Origin: Hermatobates lingyangjiaoensis
Lineage: Eukaryota; Arthropoda; Insecta; Hemiptera; Hermatobatidae
Reading direction: 5' to 3'
Length of the DNA stretch: 64,000 bases
Assembly (NCBI GenBank): GCA_026182355.1
Contig: JAPFBL010001617.1
Coordinates: forward strand, 5,625,001-5,689,000
In this document: in pieces, positions 34,069-45,671 of the stretch
How the letters are laid out: the number at the start of each line of letters is the position of its first letter
Numbering within the stretch: the stretch's first letter is position 1
Translations under genes and position numbers: made by a program
The notes under the pieces: generated by a model
The model's input: the letters and a program-made list of their open reading frames with translations, nothing else
What the model was told of the DNA's origin: nothing
Databases searched by the model: none

Positions 34069-34820
34069 GTAATATTCTTCAAAGGAACTTTTTTCCCGCC
34101 CTTGTGGTTATTGGAGTCTTGGATTTCTCATATATCTTTATGTGAGTGGTCTAAGGAAAAAATTAATGATTTTTTTATTTTTACAAAGGGCAATGTTACA
34201 CTAAAAACAATAACAATGAAGTTTCACTGGTAGTTAGTTACTTGGCTGATTTTTTACTTTAATCGTTTGATTGAACGACTAAATTAGTTTCATATAACTA
34301 ATTTATTTAAAGTAACCTTTTTAAAATTAGAATAATAATAATAATAACTAATTATTAATTGATATATAGTGGGCTCTCGGCTTTCACACATATTAGTGTC
34401 TGAAAGTGTGTGCGAATGTTGAATGTTCTAAAGTAGAGGGATGTACAGAAATGTGCTCTAAAAACCGTGCTTTGTTTATATTTATCAATATATATACATA
34501 GTTAAAGAGGCGTATTAAGTGCTTTTGGGTGTTCCCTTTATTTGAATACCACCCTTTTTTTTCTTTTCTTGATAAAGATTTTTATTACACACTGTGTCTT
34601 TCACAATTACCCTACGTACTTGAGATATACGTTCTCCATTGGGATACATTCTTCCATTATGGTCAAAAATCAAATCAAATTAAATGGTAACCAAAACAGA
34701 TTAAATATATAATTAACAACCTATGCTCTATTTCATCAATTAATAATCAATATATTAGATTTCATCGCTTATTTATTCCATACAATAAATAGAAGTTTAA
34801 TGCATACTATCTTTCAGTGA

Positions 34821-35420
34821 GTGTTACAAATCTACATATTATTTATATTTATTTCGTTTGCTAAATCGACCGGGCAGAATACTACATCCTTTCTGGTTAA
34901 GGATTACCACAGTTTTGTTCTTGCGACCTCGGTCGTCCTTCCCCCCAAAAGGGAAAAATGCCCAATTGCCCGTACCAGGGCTCACCACTGGGGTGAGTAC
35001 CAGTATAGAAGTAGTCCCAATAATACCTCCACCCTGTGGTAAGGGCCAGAGGTCTAGCTCCTCCTTGGTGCTATGCAGGCACCCACCCGAGAAGATTCTG
35101 ATCCTCACACACAGACACATCACAAAAGATCATTTGTGTCTATTTTACCTGAGTAAGGAACCACAACCACTACGAGTCCGTCCGGCCCCCCTACCAACAA
35201 AGGTAGACGACACCCACCAACCAAATAAAAACCACTAACAGTGCCCTTTCTCTTCGGAGTCATAATCAAAATTTAAGGGGAGTCTGTAGGTGATGTTGGC
35301 GTGTTAGGGGATCCGATTGCCATGGTCGCCCCTAATCCTTGCTTGAATAAGAGATGTGGAGAAACCTTTAAAAACCCTGAAGACTTCCGAGTGGGTTCGT
35401 TTGCTATATCGTAGGTTTTT
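34821..35420. other. GC-richer block, unidentified repeat
   Basis: About 600 bp with C-rich stretches (ACCACAACCACTACGAGTCC, CCGTCCGGCCCCCC). Open frames on both strands up to 126 codons show no domain. It looks like the 5' untranslated part or an end of a retroelement, but I do not recognise it. Confidence 0.4.
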
Positions 35421-35681
35421 AAGTAAAATTAACGCTGCTTGTTTCATTTCATTATTGAATCAGTCATTTAATAAAAACATACCTTTCTAGCATTCGTCAA
35501 TTATGTTAAATAATTATTTCAAATACATTTTCGTTAGAATTGGCAAAAACATAAGTGCCAGCATCAGAAAATGAATTAACTAAATTGATTGTCATTATTT
35601 CTGATAATAGGCATACTTACAGTCAAATTGAGTGTAGACCACTCCCTAGATCTTTTGTTAGGGTAAATGAAAAATGAATTA

Positions 35682-36224
35682 TAGTGGTACCTCGAGATAC
35701 TAAATTAATTCGTTCTGGAGTGGCTTTCGTATCATGATTGTTTCGTACAATGTGTTAGTTTTAAAATTAAATTGCTTAGTTAATTCCAAGCCCTGCAAAT
35801 GGACCACATGAAATGATATATTAAGTGTAAAACCAGAATGAAATAAGGGCCAACCAAATACATTTGGATAATCCAATACCTAACCTAACCGTTGATATCT
35901 GTAAATGATATCAACGATTCATTTCTAATCAACAATTATGATTAGATAATAGAACATAATGCAATAATAAATGAAAAATAACTTTGCTGACAAATATAGA
36001 AAATGGCAGACAACAGTAACTCATAACTTTCAATCAGTTAAAATTACTTTTTGTTTCTTTTGTTTTTCAGTTTCTGTTTTCATCAATTAACTTTACAAAA
36101 CGCTTAAAATTTTAACATACGGAAATGTATGTTTTATGCAGAGTAGTATTTCGTAACCTTCGCATTCCATTTCGTGAAATGAAGTTTTCGTATATAGAAG
36201 ATTACGTATCTCAAAGTACTACTG
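35682..36224. mobile_element. MITE with TA target duplication
   Basis: Left end TAGTGGTACCTCGAGATAC and right end the complement of CAGTAGTACTTTGAGATAC, flanked by TA at both sides. 543 bp. Subterminal TTTCGTA motifs repeat inside both ends. Probably a Tc1/mariner- or Tigger-related non-autonomous element; the frame at 36125-36352 in it is not a gene. Confidence 0.7.
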
Positions 36225-36226
36225 TA

Positions 36227-37243
36227 TATGTGATATTTTTCGGAATTCCAATGTTGGTTTTGGTTTTTCCCTTTTTTCATGGTTCTTGTTTAAGAAATGT
36301 GTACTGCCAGGCAGTAAGTAATTTAATTTTTGGGTATTTTGAATGTAGGTAGTTCCATTAACTGTTATTGGTATGTGTCATCCGTATCTCCATAAATTTA
36401 GCCGCTCTAATGAACTGATGGAGTTATTTTAATCCATACTTTATAAAAGGTAATTCAAAATTGAGTAAAAAATATTAGATGTCTAGCAACAATACATTAA
36501 ATGAATAAACATCAGAAATGTTCTTACGAACTTAAATTTAAAAAAAAAATTAATATAGGTAATGATAAAGTGCTGATGACTTCATAATTCAGTTAAGTAG
36601 TAGTTCAGGTCGACCTATGAAGGAGGATAGAATTATTATAAAAGAAAAAATACAAAAGGTGTTTTTTTTGTTTTTTGTTAAATAAACCTAGTATTTGATT
36701 CAACCTAGTGTTTGTAAATTGTTTAAGTATTTTGTGATCAACTCACTGCATTTGTAAGAATAATCTGAATATAATTCCATGATAATGGAATAATATACTA
36801 TAACTATATTGATGTGGTAAGGGGCACAACGTGTGACGTTCGTTATCAAAAGTCAAACAGGATTTTACTGAAACGTTGTGCAATATTTTCCACCAGAAGA
36901 TTGTGTTTGAATATGCCATTGTTACTAACTTATTGAGCTTGATAAATAAACTTTGGAAAGTAATGAAAATGTATGTACTGAAACTTATTTATGAGTATAA
37001 TGTTTATTTGGCTACAGGAGTCTTAACTATAAAAAGGTCATATCTGTTTTTTTTTTATAAAAGTTTTTATTTCTCGTTTTTACTAAATTTTTTACTTCGT
37101 CAATTTCCTTGGGAGTTTTTTTGCATTGTGAAATTTTGAGATGGTACTTTTAATCGTATTTATATTTAGTAAATGTGACTGTATTATACAGTTGTGAAGG
37201 ATTTATTTAATCGTTCTGTTAAACCAACTGACCTGTTTTTTAG
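36227..37243. other. intron sequence between MITE and exon 13
   Basis: Contains the left copy of the exon-13 flanking repeat (36703-36800); otherwise nothing. 34069-34820 in the same intron is also empty. Confidence 0.55.
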
Positions 37244-37634
37244 ATACTCAAAGGAGGAGCCTTTTAGTGTTATAAGCGTTGATATTAGGAACCATTCTAA
37301 TCTGTTGGACTCGTTAGAGCAGTACGTGAAAGGGGAACTTTTAGAAGGTGCTGACGCTTATCATTGTGATAAATGTAATAAGAAGGTAAGTTTAATTTCT
37401 TATCATTATCATTTCGTACATTCTACGTAGCATTGAGTTCACGGGATCTAATGAAAATCAAATATTTTATAAAAAATGATGTAATATAGAAAAATGTAAG
37501 CATTTTTCCACTTCAAAAAATAAAAAGAGGCATTGTATTCAACCTAGTATTTGAAAATTGTTCAAGTATTTTGTGATCAACTCAATGCATTTGCAAGAAT
37601 AATTTGAATATAATTCCATGATAATGGAATAATA
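36703..37634 (+). repeat. direct repeats flanking exon 13
   Basis: 36703-36800 and 37534-37634 share TTCAACCTAGT, AGTATTTTGTGATCAACTCA and AATATAATTCCATGATAATG with a few changes. They lie in the two introns around exon 13. Confidence 0.88.
37244..37385 (+). CDS. USP9X: USP9X exon 13 of window, second zinc pair
   Basis: Acceptor TTTTTTAG, donor GTAAGT, phase 2 to 0. Contains [19 protein letters not shown] and YHCDKCNKK; the second CxxC completes the zinc ribbon begun in exon 12. The exon is flanked on both sides by copies of a roughly 100-bp direct repeat (36703-36800 and 37534-37634). Confidence 0.97.
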
Positions 37635-37661
37635 ATTAAATAATAATGAATATATTTTCAG

Positions 37662-37815
37662 GTTTCAACTGTCAAACGTCTCTGTGTCAAAAAGTTGCCT
37701 CCCATTCTTACAATACAATTAAAAAGATTTGAGTATGATTTTGAAAGAGTTTGTGCCATTAAGTTCAATGACTACTTCGAATTTCCTCGATTTCTTGACA
37801 TGGAACCGTATACAG
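37662..37815 (+). CDS. USP9X: USP9X exon 14 of window
   Basis: Acceptor ATTTTCAG, donor GTGACT, phase 0 to 1. Reads [39 protein letters not shown] and DMEPYT. The QLKRFxYD segment is a hallmark of USP domains just before the His box. Confidence 0.97.
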
Positions 37816-38590
37816 GTGACTCTATAATGATAAATTCCTTTGCATCAAACTTACTGATATGATTAGGAAATACTAATAATACTACTAATTGTTATACAAA
37901 ATTAACTAATAAATTTAATTTTGTTAAATACAAGCGTTATATAGTACGGATGTTTCTTCTTGCTTTCTAATTTGTTAATCATTGTAAAGAATATTGGTTA
38001 TGTAATAATTTTGACTCCTCAGAATTGTTTATATACTAATTTAGTGAAACCGCACCACAAAATAAGAGTACAGTGATAATCTTTCTAATGGCTGAAAAAT
38101 ATAATTTTAATAAAATAATTAATTTATTTTAATTTAAGAATACCGCTACTAACTCTTCAAAACTAATGGTGAAGAAGTTGATTGAGAAGAAATTTAGTAT
38201 GGAACGTAATAATGGTGACATAAATAAGTCATTTCTATGATAATTGTGTTATAATTAATTTTTTTTTTATTTTTTGAAGGGAGGTTGTCGGTTCAAATGA
38301 TGATAATGACCCCTCAGAAGCCAATATGGTTAGGTTTCAATCTAACGGTGTTTCATACTAAAAAAAAATACTAGGTACATCTTGTTATCAATTAAAAAAA
38401 TATTATTTATTACCTTAAAGCTAAAATAAAATGGAAATGTCCAAAATAGGCATTTGCACACTGGCTTCTGAATCTCTGAGTTAGTCATAAATCTTAACAA
38501 AGTCTGACAATGAAATTTTATTAGTATATATTTTTTCTTCGTATATTGATGTTCTGTAATTTATTTTTACTTCTTGTGTTTTTCCCTCAG

Positions 38591-38738
38591 TGTCCGGATT
38601 AGCAAAGATTGAAGGTGAAATAGATTGTGATTATGGTAGCAGTCCTAAAGATGTGTGTACAAAGTATCAACTGACGGGAATTATTGTACATAGTGGTCAA
38701 GCAAGTGGTGGTCATTATTATTCGTACGTTTTACACAG
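38591..38738 (+). CDS. USP9X: USP9X exon 15 of window, catalytic His box
   Basis: Acceptor CCCTCAG, donor GTATGT, phase 1 to 2. Reads VSGLAKIEGE, then YQLTGIIVHSGQASGGHYYS; the His of SGGHYYSY is the catalytic histidine. The variable insert between is shorter than in vertebrate USP9X. Confidence 0.97.
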
Positions 38739-39233
38739 GTATGTGTTACATTATAAAAATTGTTAACACGTTATATAGTTTGCTACTATTTTAAAAAAAT
38801 GACATTTTATCCATAATAAATGTTACATTCATTTCTGGTATGACTGAAAATGGATGTGTTAATAATGTAAATTTTGAACAATCGTTTCTTTTGGTGGTGT
38901 TTGTGAGTTGGAGAAAATCAAATTGTGATTTCTTCCGTCTGGGGGTGTTATTTTAATAATCTATTTTAATCATCATCTGGTATTTGGGCAGGTATACAGA
39001 ATAAAGATGTCATTTTTTTTAAACAGGCCTCAGTAATATTTGAAACTAAATTGAAGTCTGAGCTCCAATAATTCTTAGTATAGAATAAATTTAAAAGAGA
39101 CACTTACATTATTCATACAAAATGTTTTGAGGTATGAAATCCACAGAAGAGATAAATTAATTAGAAGGATCAGTTTAAAATATTATTTGTGGGTATTTGA
39201 GAGAATTTTTTGTATCTACAGATTTATTTTTAG

Positions 39234-39357
39234 GTCTAATGATGTTTGTTCTGGTGCTAAGTGGTATAAGTTTGATGATGGAGAGGTAACAGAATGTAAA
39301 ATGGATGATGATGAGGAAATGAAATCACAATGTTTTGGTGGAGATTACATGGGAGAG
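39234..39357 (+). CDS. USP9X: USP9X exon 16 of window, catalytic Asp box
   Basis: Acceptor ATTTTTAG, donor GTAAAT, phase 2 to 0. Reads [20 protein letters not shown] and CFGGDYMGE. The first Asp of FDDG is the expected third member of the catalytic triad. The same frame is open upstream of the acceptor, but that part shows no conservation. Confidence 0.97.
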
Positions 39358-39707
39358 GTAAATTCTGGTTTATGATATAATTTATTTTCCTATTATTTAT
39401 CTAACTTATTTTAATTAATCACTCATTCAAGTTGGTTGTATTTCCTTGCGTTAATAATTAGTAAGAATTTATTTCCCAGTAGTTAATTCAAATTCTTGGT
39501 TATACTTCTCAAAATTTTACGGTACTAGTAGAACTTTTGAAATGGCATTTCGTTTCAAGTTGTTTTATGTTAGTAGTAACAACATGAATTTAAGAAAACA
39601 AATGTTTTAATAATTTTTTTTTGTACTTTAAAGTAATTATGATAAAGTTTAGGAACTAATAAGGACCAAAGAATGAAATCAGCATGAAGCAGTAATTTTG
39701 CTTTGTA

Positions 39708-40950
39708 GATATAAGTACATTTTTTGCTGTCCACATCATGTTATTTATAGATTATTTAAAATTCAATGAAGCATCTTAAATTCGGCATAAATAAATTCAA
39801 TTATGTACTGATTATGGTTATGTCTATAGTTTTTTCCCTTTTATTTGCAACTACTTTCGTAAGTGTTACGATAATTTGCTCTATTAATCATGTCCATAAT
39901 CATCAAGAAGTTTAAATTTATTATATTCAAGTGGATTATGACAACAATTTTGTTGTGATATATTTTTTAAAAAGTATATTATCTTCAGGTATATGTATAA
40001 TTTTATTATTATTATCTTCAGGTGTATGATCACATGTTAAAAAGGATGACTTATAGACGACAGAAAAGGTGGTGGAATGCCTACATGCTGTACTATACAC
40101 GACAGGATGTTGAAGACAATTCTCTAGTCAAATCTATTAATCAGCTCTCTTTAAGTAAGTCAGCTCTTTTAAAACCAGAATAGATTGTATTTTTACTGTG
40201 TTCAATTTTTTACCACAATTTACATGGTAGAAAAAAGTGTATTCTAATAGTTGCCAATATTTAAATTAGAAAATTCAGTACTGGTACAGTTCTAAGAACT
40301 ACATGTCTCAGGCTGTTAATGAATATTTTCTTTTGTTGTTTCTGAATCCCGCCCACCCTTTCTGTTTCCGTACGTTATTTGGTCGGTAAATAGTATATAT
40401 AATAGTTTTGGTCAAAACTATAGTATATGCCGTAGTATTATTTAAAACGAAATATTATTTGATTGAATTTCATTCAATAGTGAATAAAGTTTTGACCAAA
40501 AAGGGAAGAAATACATAAGCAGAGTGAAGTTTATCCTGACATATTAGAAACATTATAAAAGCATTTTCCTCATGTTGAACTTTTATTATTAATGTTAAAC
40601 GATCGTTAAGTTCGTTTTAGTAAGACCTTTAAAAGTAATATTTAATTGTTATTTATGGTTTATTAGGCGTAAATTTATATCATTCATACAGTTCAAAGTT
40701 ACCGTAGAACAAGAATAAAATAAAAAGTATTACGCACCTTGCAACCTCTAATTTTCTTGACATTTTAGGATATCTTATATTCCCTTTTATATTTTAGGCG
40801 TATAAAAAGATTTTTAACAAAATAGAAACGTTAACTTTGAAAGTTTAATTTGAACCCGGAAAACTGACATTTCCCTACAAATAGTCTTATTATATATAAG
40901 TACATTTTTTGCTGTCCACATCATGTTATTTATGGATTATTTAAAATTCA
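39708..40950 (+). repeat. 60-bp direct repeat in neighbouring introns
   Basis: 39708-39766 and 40891-40950 share TACATTTTTTGCTGTCCACA and ATCATGTTATTTAT with one or two changes; exon 17 lies between them. Not recognised as a known element. Confidence 0.85.
40022..40154 (+). CDS. USP9X: USP9X exon 17 of window
   Basis: Acceptor ATCTTCAG, donor GTAAGT, phase 0 to 1. Reads VYDHMLKRMTYRRQKRWWNA, YMLYYTRQ, the end of the catalytic domain. A similar CTTCAG acceptor at about 39982-39987 gives no conserved reading and was not used. Confidence 0.95.
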
Positions 40951-41016
40951 ATATATTATTTAGTTGCCAATGTTTAAATTGCCAATTTAAATTTTTATTG
41001 TTATCAGCCCATAATA

Positions 41017-41480
41017 TATATATATATATATATATAATAGAATTTTCAGAAGAACACTGAAAGAAATCACTGAAACTCACTACTATATTTCGAATGCCTC
41101 GTCGTCAGGAATACATGTGAATCACTCCAAAGGCTGATAACGACTAGCTTGGCGTTCAAACAGAAAGCACTCAAACAGTGTAGACAACTTTCAGAGGGAG
41201 GGGAGACAGGATGATTAAGAAATACAAACAAAATAATGATTAAATGAATGAAAACATTTAACTAAAAATAAAATTAAAAACTAATAACAACTTGAAAAAA
41301 ATTGAAACTGAGTAAGTAAAAAAATAAAGGAACAATTAACGATTGAGGTTAAGCCCAGGAACCGATCTACCACCCAGAAGACTAATAAGTGCTTCTTCTG
41401 AAGCTCTCAGAATGACTTTCGAATTAGTCTTATCAATCTGCTGAAGATTCATTTTGAACTGTTCAGTTCAGTGTCACGTG
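41017..41480 (-). mobile_element. PLE-C-like 3' fragment
   Basis: From right to left on - : end of the endonuclease region, an A-rich stretch at 41215-41345 like that of PLE-C at 24780-24850, then the 3' hammerhead-like motif (41113-41076) and (TA)n at 41017-41036. Confidence 0.72.
41076..41113 (-). ncRNA. hammerhead-like motif, ATAT family
   Basis: CTGACGA, C, GAG/TTC with loop GCA, GAAA, ATAT, A, then GTAGTGAG. Stem I pairs poorly (C-G, then a mismatch). Related motifs: 55899-55935 and the damaged 49715-49760. Confidence 0.6.
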
Positions 41481-41709
41481 TTCATTCAGACAACAGTTGT
41501 TTGTTAAAATCCACATACTATTTTTCTTTGTAAAATAATTTGTAATGTAATACTTAGTTTTTCTGTTTCAAAATGTATACTTCTACTTATGAAAAACGTT
41601 TTAAATAAAGACCGAAACGTTGGCAATGAGAGTTTAATTTGAACCTGAAGAACTGACCGAGTCCCGATAAACTTTAGTTTTGTTTCTATTCCACGGTCGA
41701 TACTTTTAT

Positions 41710-41767
<58 letters not shown>

Positions 41768-41838
41768 TGTAATGATTTCACAATGAACACGTGAAATAAC
41801 AATCAATGATTAAACCACAATATGAGATGGGAAAATAA

Positions 41839-41880
41839 GACTAAGATCTTTCAACCGCAACAAGCGGTTTTCGTCAGAGT
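41839..41880 (-). ncRNA. small hammerhead-like ribozyme, AGATCT family
   Basis: ACT, CTGACGA, A, stem II AACCG/CGGTT, GAAA, AGATCT, T, AGT. Core and stem II are perfect. Confidence 0.75.
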
Positions 41881-42098
41881 AAAAATCCCACCTAAAAAAT
41901 AATCAGTTAGGTGTTATTTGTGTTACTTTTATTTTATATTGTTATCAGCCTGTAGCTCATTTCATTTTCCTCATATTCATATATATTATAATATATAAAA
42001 AGATTTCACATAAACACGTGAAATAACAATCAATGATCAAACCACAATAAGAAAATGGGAACACAAGACTAAGACCTTTCAACTTCAGTTGGGTTTTT

Positions 42099-42141
42099 GA
42101 CTCTGACGAAGACCACTTGTTACGGTTGAAAGATCGTAGTC
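42099..42141 (+). ncRNA. hammerhead-like motif, AGATCT family, damaged at U16.1
   Basis: GACT, CTGACGA, A, GACCA/CGGTT, GAAA, GATCGT, AGTC. The base before the cleavage-site base is G rather than U, so activity is doubtful. Confidence 0.55.
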
Positions 42142-42260
42142 TTGTTTTCCAATTTTCTTATTGTGGTTTGATCATTGATTATAATATATATGAAGAAATT
42201 TCACAATAAACACGTGAAAAAAGAATCAACATCAACACGTATCAAGGTCAGTTGGGATTT

Positions 42261-42303
42261 GACTCTGACGAAGACCGCTTGTTATGGTTGAAAGATTTTA
42301 GTC
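42261..42303 (+). ncRNA. hammerhead-like motif, AGATCT family
   Basis: GACT, CTGACGA, A, GACCG/TGGTT, GAAA, AGATTT, T, AGTC; stem III is weakened by one change. Confidence 0.65.
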
Positions 42304-42371
42304 TTTTTTCTCATTTCTTATTGTGGTTTGGACGTTTATATATATATATAGTTACATATATTTGTTTTTAG

Positions 42372-42547
42372 GAAGTAAGCATGGTATGCTTAAAATGCCA
42401 ATGTCTATAGAAAGGAGCGTTAGGAAACAAAATGTATGTTTTATGCACACTCGGAGCCAGTTCAGTGCGGAGTATTTTCAGTTTATGAAAAGATTAGCTA
42501 CTTGCAATATTCCTCCATCCAATAGACAACACAACGGAGATAAAATG
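42372..42547 (+). CDS. USP9X: USP9X exon 18 of window
   Basis: Acceptor GTTTTTAG, donor GTGAGT, phase 1 to 0. Contains [20 protein letters not shown] and [13 protein letters not shown], conserved just after the protease domain. Its acceptor lies only about 20 bp right of a (TA)n tract that ends a chain of Penelope-type palindromes. Confidence 0.95.
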
Positions 42548-42912
42548 GTGAGTAAAACAAATTTAAATTAATGTAGTTTGTTAAAACAAATGTCTAAATT
42601 GTTAATTCATCCTTTAACATAAACATATAATTTTGTGTAAAAATAATACATTCAGTTCCTTTGAAGATGAGAATAAATAATCACATATGAAATTAAAGGG
42701 TTCGTTTTCTATTTATATAGCTACTGTGTAATATAAACCAATAGTATATTTATTTAATTGTATTTCTATATTATGAATATGTATTTATTTAGATCTAGTG
42801 AATATGATATTCAGTCTCTCATACTAGAAAATAGTTTTTATTTAATATTCATTGTTGATATTATTTTATTATTAATAAATAACATTATTATTTAATCATT
42901 TCTTTTGCACAG

Positions 42913-43106
42913 AGTTCAGAAGCTGAGGAGCTTTCCTTATTGAGTATACAGATTGTCAGTAGGTTTCTTTTCCATACGGGGTTCCACACGAAGAAATGTT
43001 TAAGAGGGACCACAGACTGGTTTGACACAATGTGTTACCACTTATCCTCGTACCCTTCTGTCAGGGCCTGGTTCGCCCACAACATACTCTTTACCCACCC
43101 TAACAG
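42913..43106 (+). CDS. USP9X: USP9X exon 19 of window
   Basis: Acceptor TTGCACAG, donor GTTAGT, phase 0 to 2. Reads EAEELSLLSIQIVSRFLFHT, GFHTKKCLRGTTDWFDTMC and WFAHNILFTHPNR. All three stretches have direct counterparts in vertebrate USP9X. Confidence 0.95.
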
Positions 43107-44129
43107 GTTAGTTATTATTGTTCAAGTCATTCTGTTTTTTCGAAAGATTGACTTAAAGTTATAAGGATCAGCATATAGTACAGGGGTGGATGACCTCTGG
43201 TAGGATATCAGTTTTTTGCTCGTATATTCCAGTCAATGAAGTGAGGTATATTCTACCATAATTAATGAGTAGGACAAACGCAAATCTGTATGGAGACGCA
43301 ATTTTATGTTTTATTTTGAAAACTGTGTAGCTAAACGCTGTGGAAACGGTGTTACTGTGATTCTTTTTTATCACCATGCTTTTGAGAATTGTTTGTGATG
43401 AACTTTGAACAGGAATAGGCTGAATGATGAAACAAGTATTTCTGACTTGCTAATTAGTCCTGACATTATTATTCACCTCAACGTATTTTTGTAATTAAAA
43501 TCCTTTTCAATTTCGGATTTTGTTATAAAGAACGAAAATCTGTACATACTGTTTAGATTGTCAGGTTTGGTTATCGTAAATATCGTGAATAGAGGATTGG
43601 TGTTGTATGTGCAATAATGTTGTATCACCCCTGTTTCAATGGTTTTTATTCACTACACCAGTTTGATATTAATTAAAAGTATATCACATTAGTAATAGTG
43701 TGGTGAGGACATTGACCGAAGTCTTCATGTCCCTGTTTGTTTACTCCGAAAATATTATGTTGATTATGCATGGCCAGCTCTGTGTATTTACCTAATGTAT
43801 ATGTTTACTATTTGGAGAGATACGAACTTAATTATACTCACCAGTAGGAAATGACTCTTAGTAACAAAGAAATAATAAGCTTAAATGGAACATGCACTTA
43901 AAAGTATTTTGCTTTTTCGAACTAAGAAAGTGTATGGCATCTTTCTGGTGGTATTACTGATAGACTGAAGTAAATTGGATGGCTAGAACACGGGATGACT
44001 AAATTACGGATTCACTGAGATTGCGAAAGTTACCAGGACTAATTATTTAATTACTATCGCCGCATCCTTGAGGACATATCTGCCAGAAATGGTGAGATCA
44101 TACTGATTCTTGTTATTAATTTTTAGAAC
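43107..44129. other. intron sequence, nothing recognised
   Basis: AT-rich, no repeat recognised left of the PLE fragment at 44130. Intron 42548-42912 is likewise empty. Confidence 0.55.
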
Positions 44130-44312
44130 GTGCTTTGCTTTGAGGGTATCAAGATTGTTTTTAATTCAAAGTTAATTTGGGAATTACCCCAAAATGAAAG
44201 AAGAATAATCAGAAAATTAGAGACAGTCAGTAGAAAAGTCGTAAATAAGGCTGCTGCATATTTCAATTCAACATGTTTAAAAGAAGATTTGCTGCCTACT
44301 TATATATATATA
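44130..44312 (+). mobile_element. PLE 5' fragment with start of reading frame
   Basis: Reads LIWELPQNERRIIRKLETVS, then KAAAYFNSTC and EDLLPTYI, running into (TA)n; the N-terminal part of a PLE polyprotein like those at 6919 and 24360. Confidence 0.72.
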
Positions 44313-45175
44313 AAGACTTCACAATAGACACGTGAAATAACAATCAATGTTCAAAACACAATAAGAAAAGAGAAAAAAGACTAAGATCTTTTAACCGTAA
44401 CAAGAGATCTTCGTTAGAGTAAAATCCCAACTGAAACCGAAGATGTAGAAACATCTAGTAAGGGGTTGAGAGGAATGGGAGTGAAGAGAGTTATTTTAAA
44501 GGATGTAAAGTGCAGGAAAGGTCAATAGTCCAGGGAGAAATGTTAGGGTAAACAGGAAGAAAAAAGGTAAAAAACTATCCACTAGCTGTCAACTCTCTTA
44601 GATGAGGCTATTACCCTGGTTCAAGTTTGAATAAACCGTTACTAATGATTAGAATATTTGATCTATTAAATTTAATCAGAGAGGATTCGATAATGTTTCT
44701 TAACAACACCGATTTTTCATAAGTGGTCATTTTAGTCCCGGTCCAATCAATGTGATTTTCATTATTTATATGCAAGAATATTCATTATTCTTATAACATA
44801 TGAGAATATACATGTATTCACGCATACATTATAGAATTATATGTAAAAATAAACATTGTTCATGGTTTATTCAAACTTGAACCAGGGTAATAGCCTCATC
44901 TAAGAGGGTTGACAGCTAGTGGATAGTTTTTTACCTTTTTCTTCCTATACTCCTTTGTTTACCCAAACATTCTCCCTGGACTATTGACCTTTCCTGCACT
45001 TTACACCCTTTAAAATAACTCTCTTCACTCCCATTCCTCTCAAACCCTTACTAGATGTTTCTACATCTTTAGTTTCAGTTGGGATTTGACTCTGACGAAG
45101 ACCTTTTGTTATGGCTAAAAGATCTTATTCTTTTTTCCCTTTTCTTATTGAGGTTTGAACATTGATATGTATGTA
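44313..45175. mobile_element. short PLE: inverted terminal repeats around an endonuclease remnant
   Basis: Arms 44313-44640 and 44870-45175 are reverse complements of the AGATCTT family, including the GACTATTGACCTTTCCTGCA and CTATCCACTAGCTGTCAA blocks. The core 44640-44870 reads on - ENHIDWTGTKM and LLRNIIESSLIKFN, the C-terminal end of a PLE endonuclease. It looks like an internally deleted, non-autonomous PLE. The ribozyme cores in both arms are mutated. Confidence 0.8.
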
Positions 45176-45179
45176 TAAA

Positions 45180-45600
45180 TCTTGACAAAAGTATCGATTG
45201 TGAAGTAGAAACAAAATTATCAGGACTTGTCAGTTCTTCAGGTTGAAATTAAACTCTCATTGCGAACGTTTCTGTTTTTATTTCATAGGCCTTGAAAACA
45301 GAGGAAATATAAGAAATAATACAATAATTCCAAAATCAATCATATATAAAAAGCGCAAAAAGTTATAAATAAGAAAATACAATAGAAATGTTGACCTATT
45401 GTAAAAATGTCTATTATTTGTGACTTTTTGCGTTTTTTTTGTATGTTTGATTTTTGAATTATTGTATTATTTCTTATATTTGCTCTGTTGTAGGCCTATA
45501 GAAAAGGTTTTCAATAAAAACAGAAACGTTGATAATGAGAGTTTAATTTGAACCTGAAGAACTGACCGAGTCCTGATAAACTTTTATTTCGTATTTAGGT
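45180..45600. mobile_element. palindromic PLE-type repeat
   Basis: Arms around 45200-45290 and 45485-45595 carry the GTCAGTTCTTCAGGTT and CTCTCATTG blocks in opposite orientation; the spacer again reads as a diverged inverted repeat (AAGAAATAATACAATAATTC and its complement). Same family as 5636-6030. Confidence 0.78.
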
Positions 45601-45671
45601 ATATATAATATTTTCAGTTAATATGATATTGAAAGTATGTATTTTAATGCAGTATTTCGTTTTCATTTTAG

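Larger units (their letters stand above)
37816..41016. other. introns around exons 15-17, mostly plain
   Basis: Introns 37816-38590, 38739-39233, 39358-40021 and 40155-41016 show AT-rich sequence, with only the 60-bp direct repeat noted separately. Confidence 0.55.
41480..42340. mobile_element. cluster of PLE terminal repeats
   Basis: 41480-41700 is the GGGACTCGGTCAGTT family, 41716-41762 (TA)n, 41770-41900 the AGATCTT family (- ribozyme), 41995-42190 a collapsed palindrome with only the + ribozyme, and 42190-42340 one more arm with a + ribozyme. The cluster ends about 30 bp before exon 18. Confidence 0.8.

Noticed and set aside
39127..39233. Upstream extension of the exon 16 frame with an ATG-like start
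   Set aside because: The part before the TTTTTAG acceptor is not conserved and does not fit the phase of exon 15.
41580..41640. Ribozyme-like GAAACGTT part of the GGGACTCGGTCAGTT family
   Set aside because: Stem II and a palindromic ACGT can be drawn, but CUGANGA is replaced by CTTATGA- or CTATAGA-like sequence without G5, so I do not call it a ribozyme.
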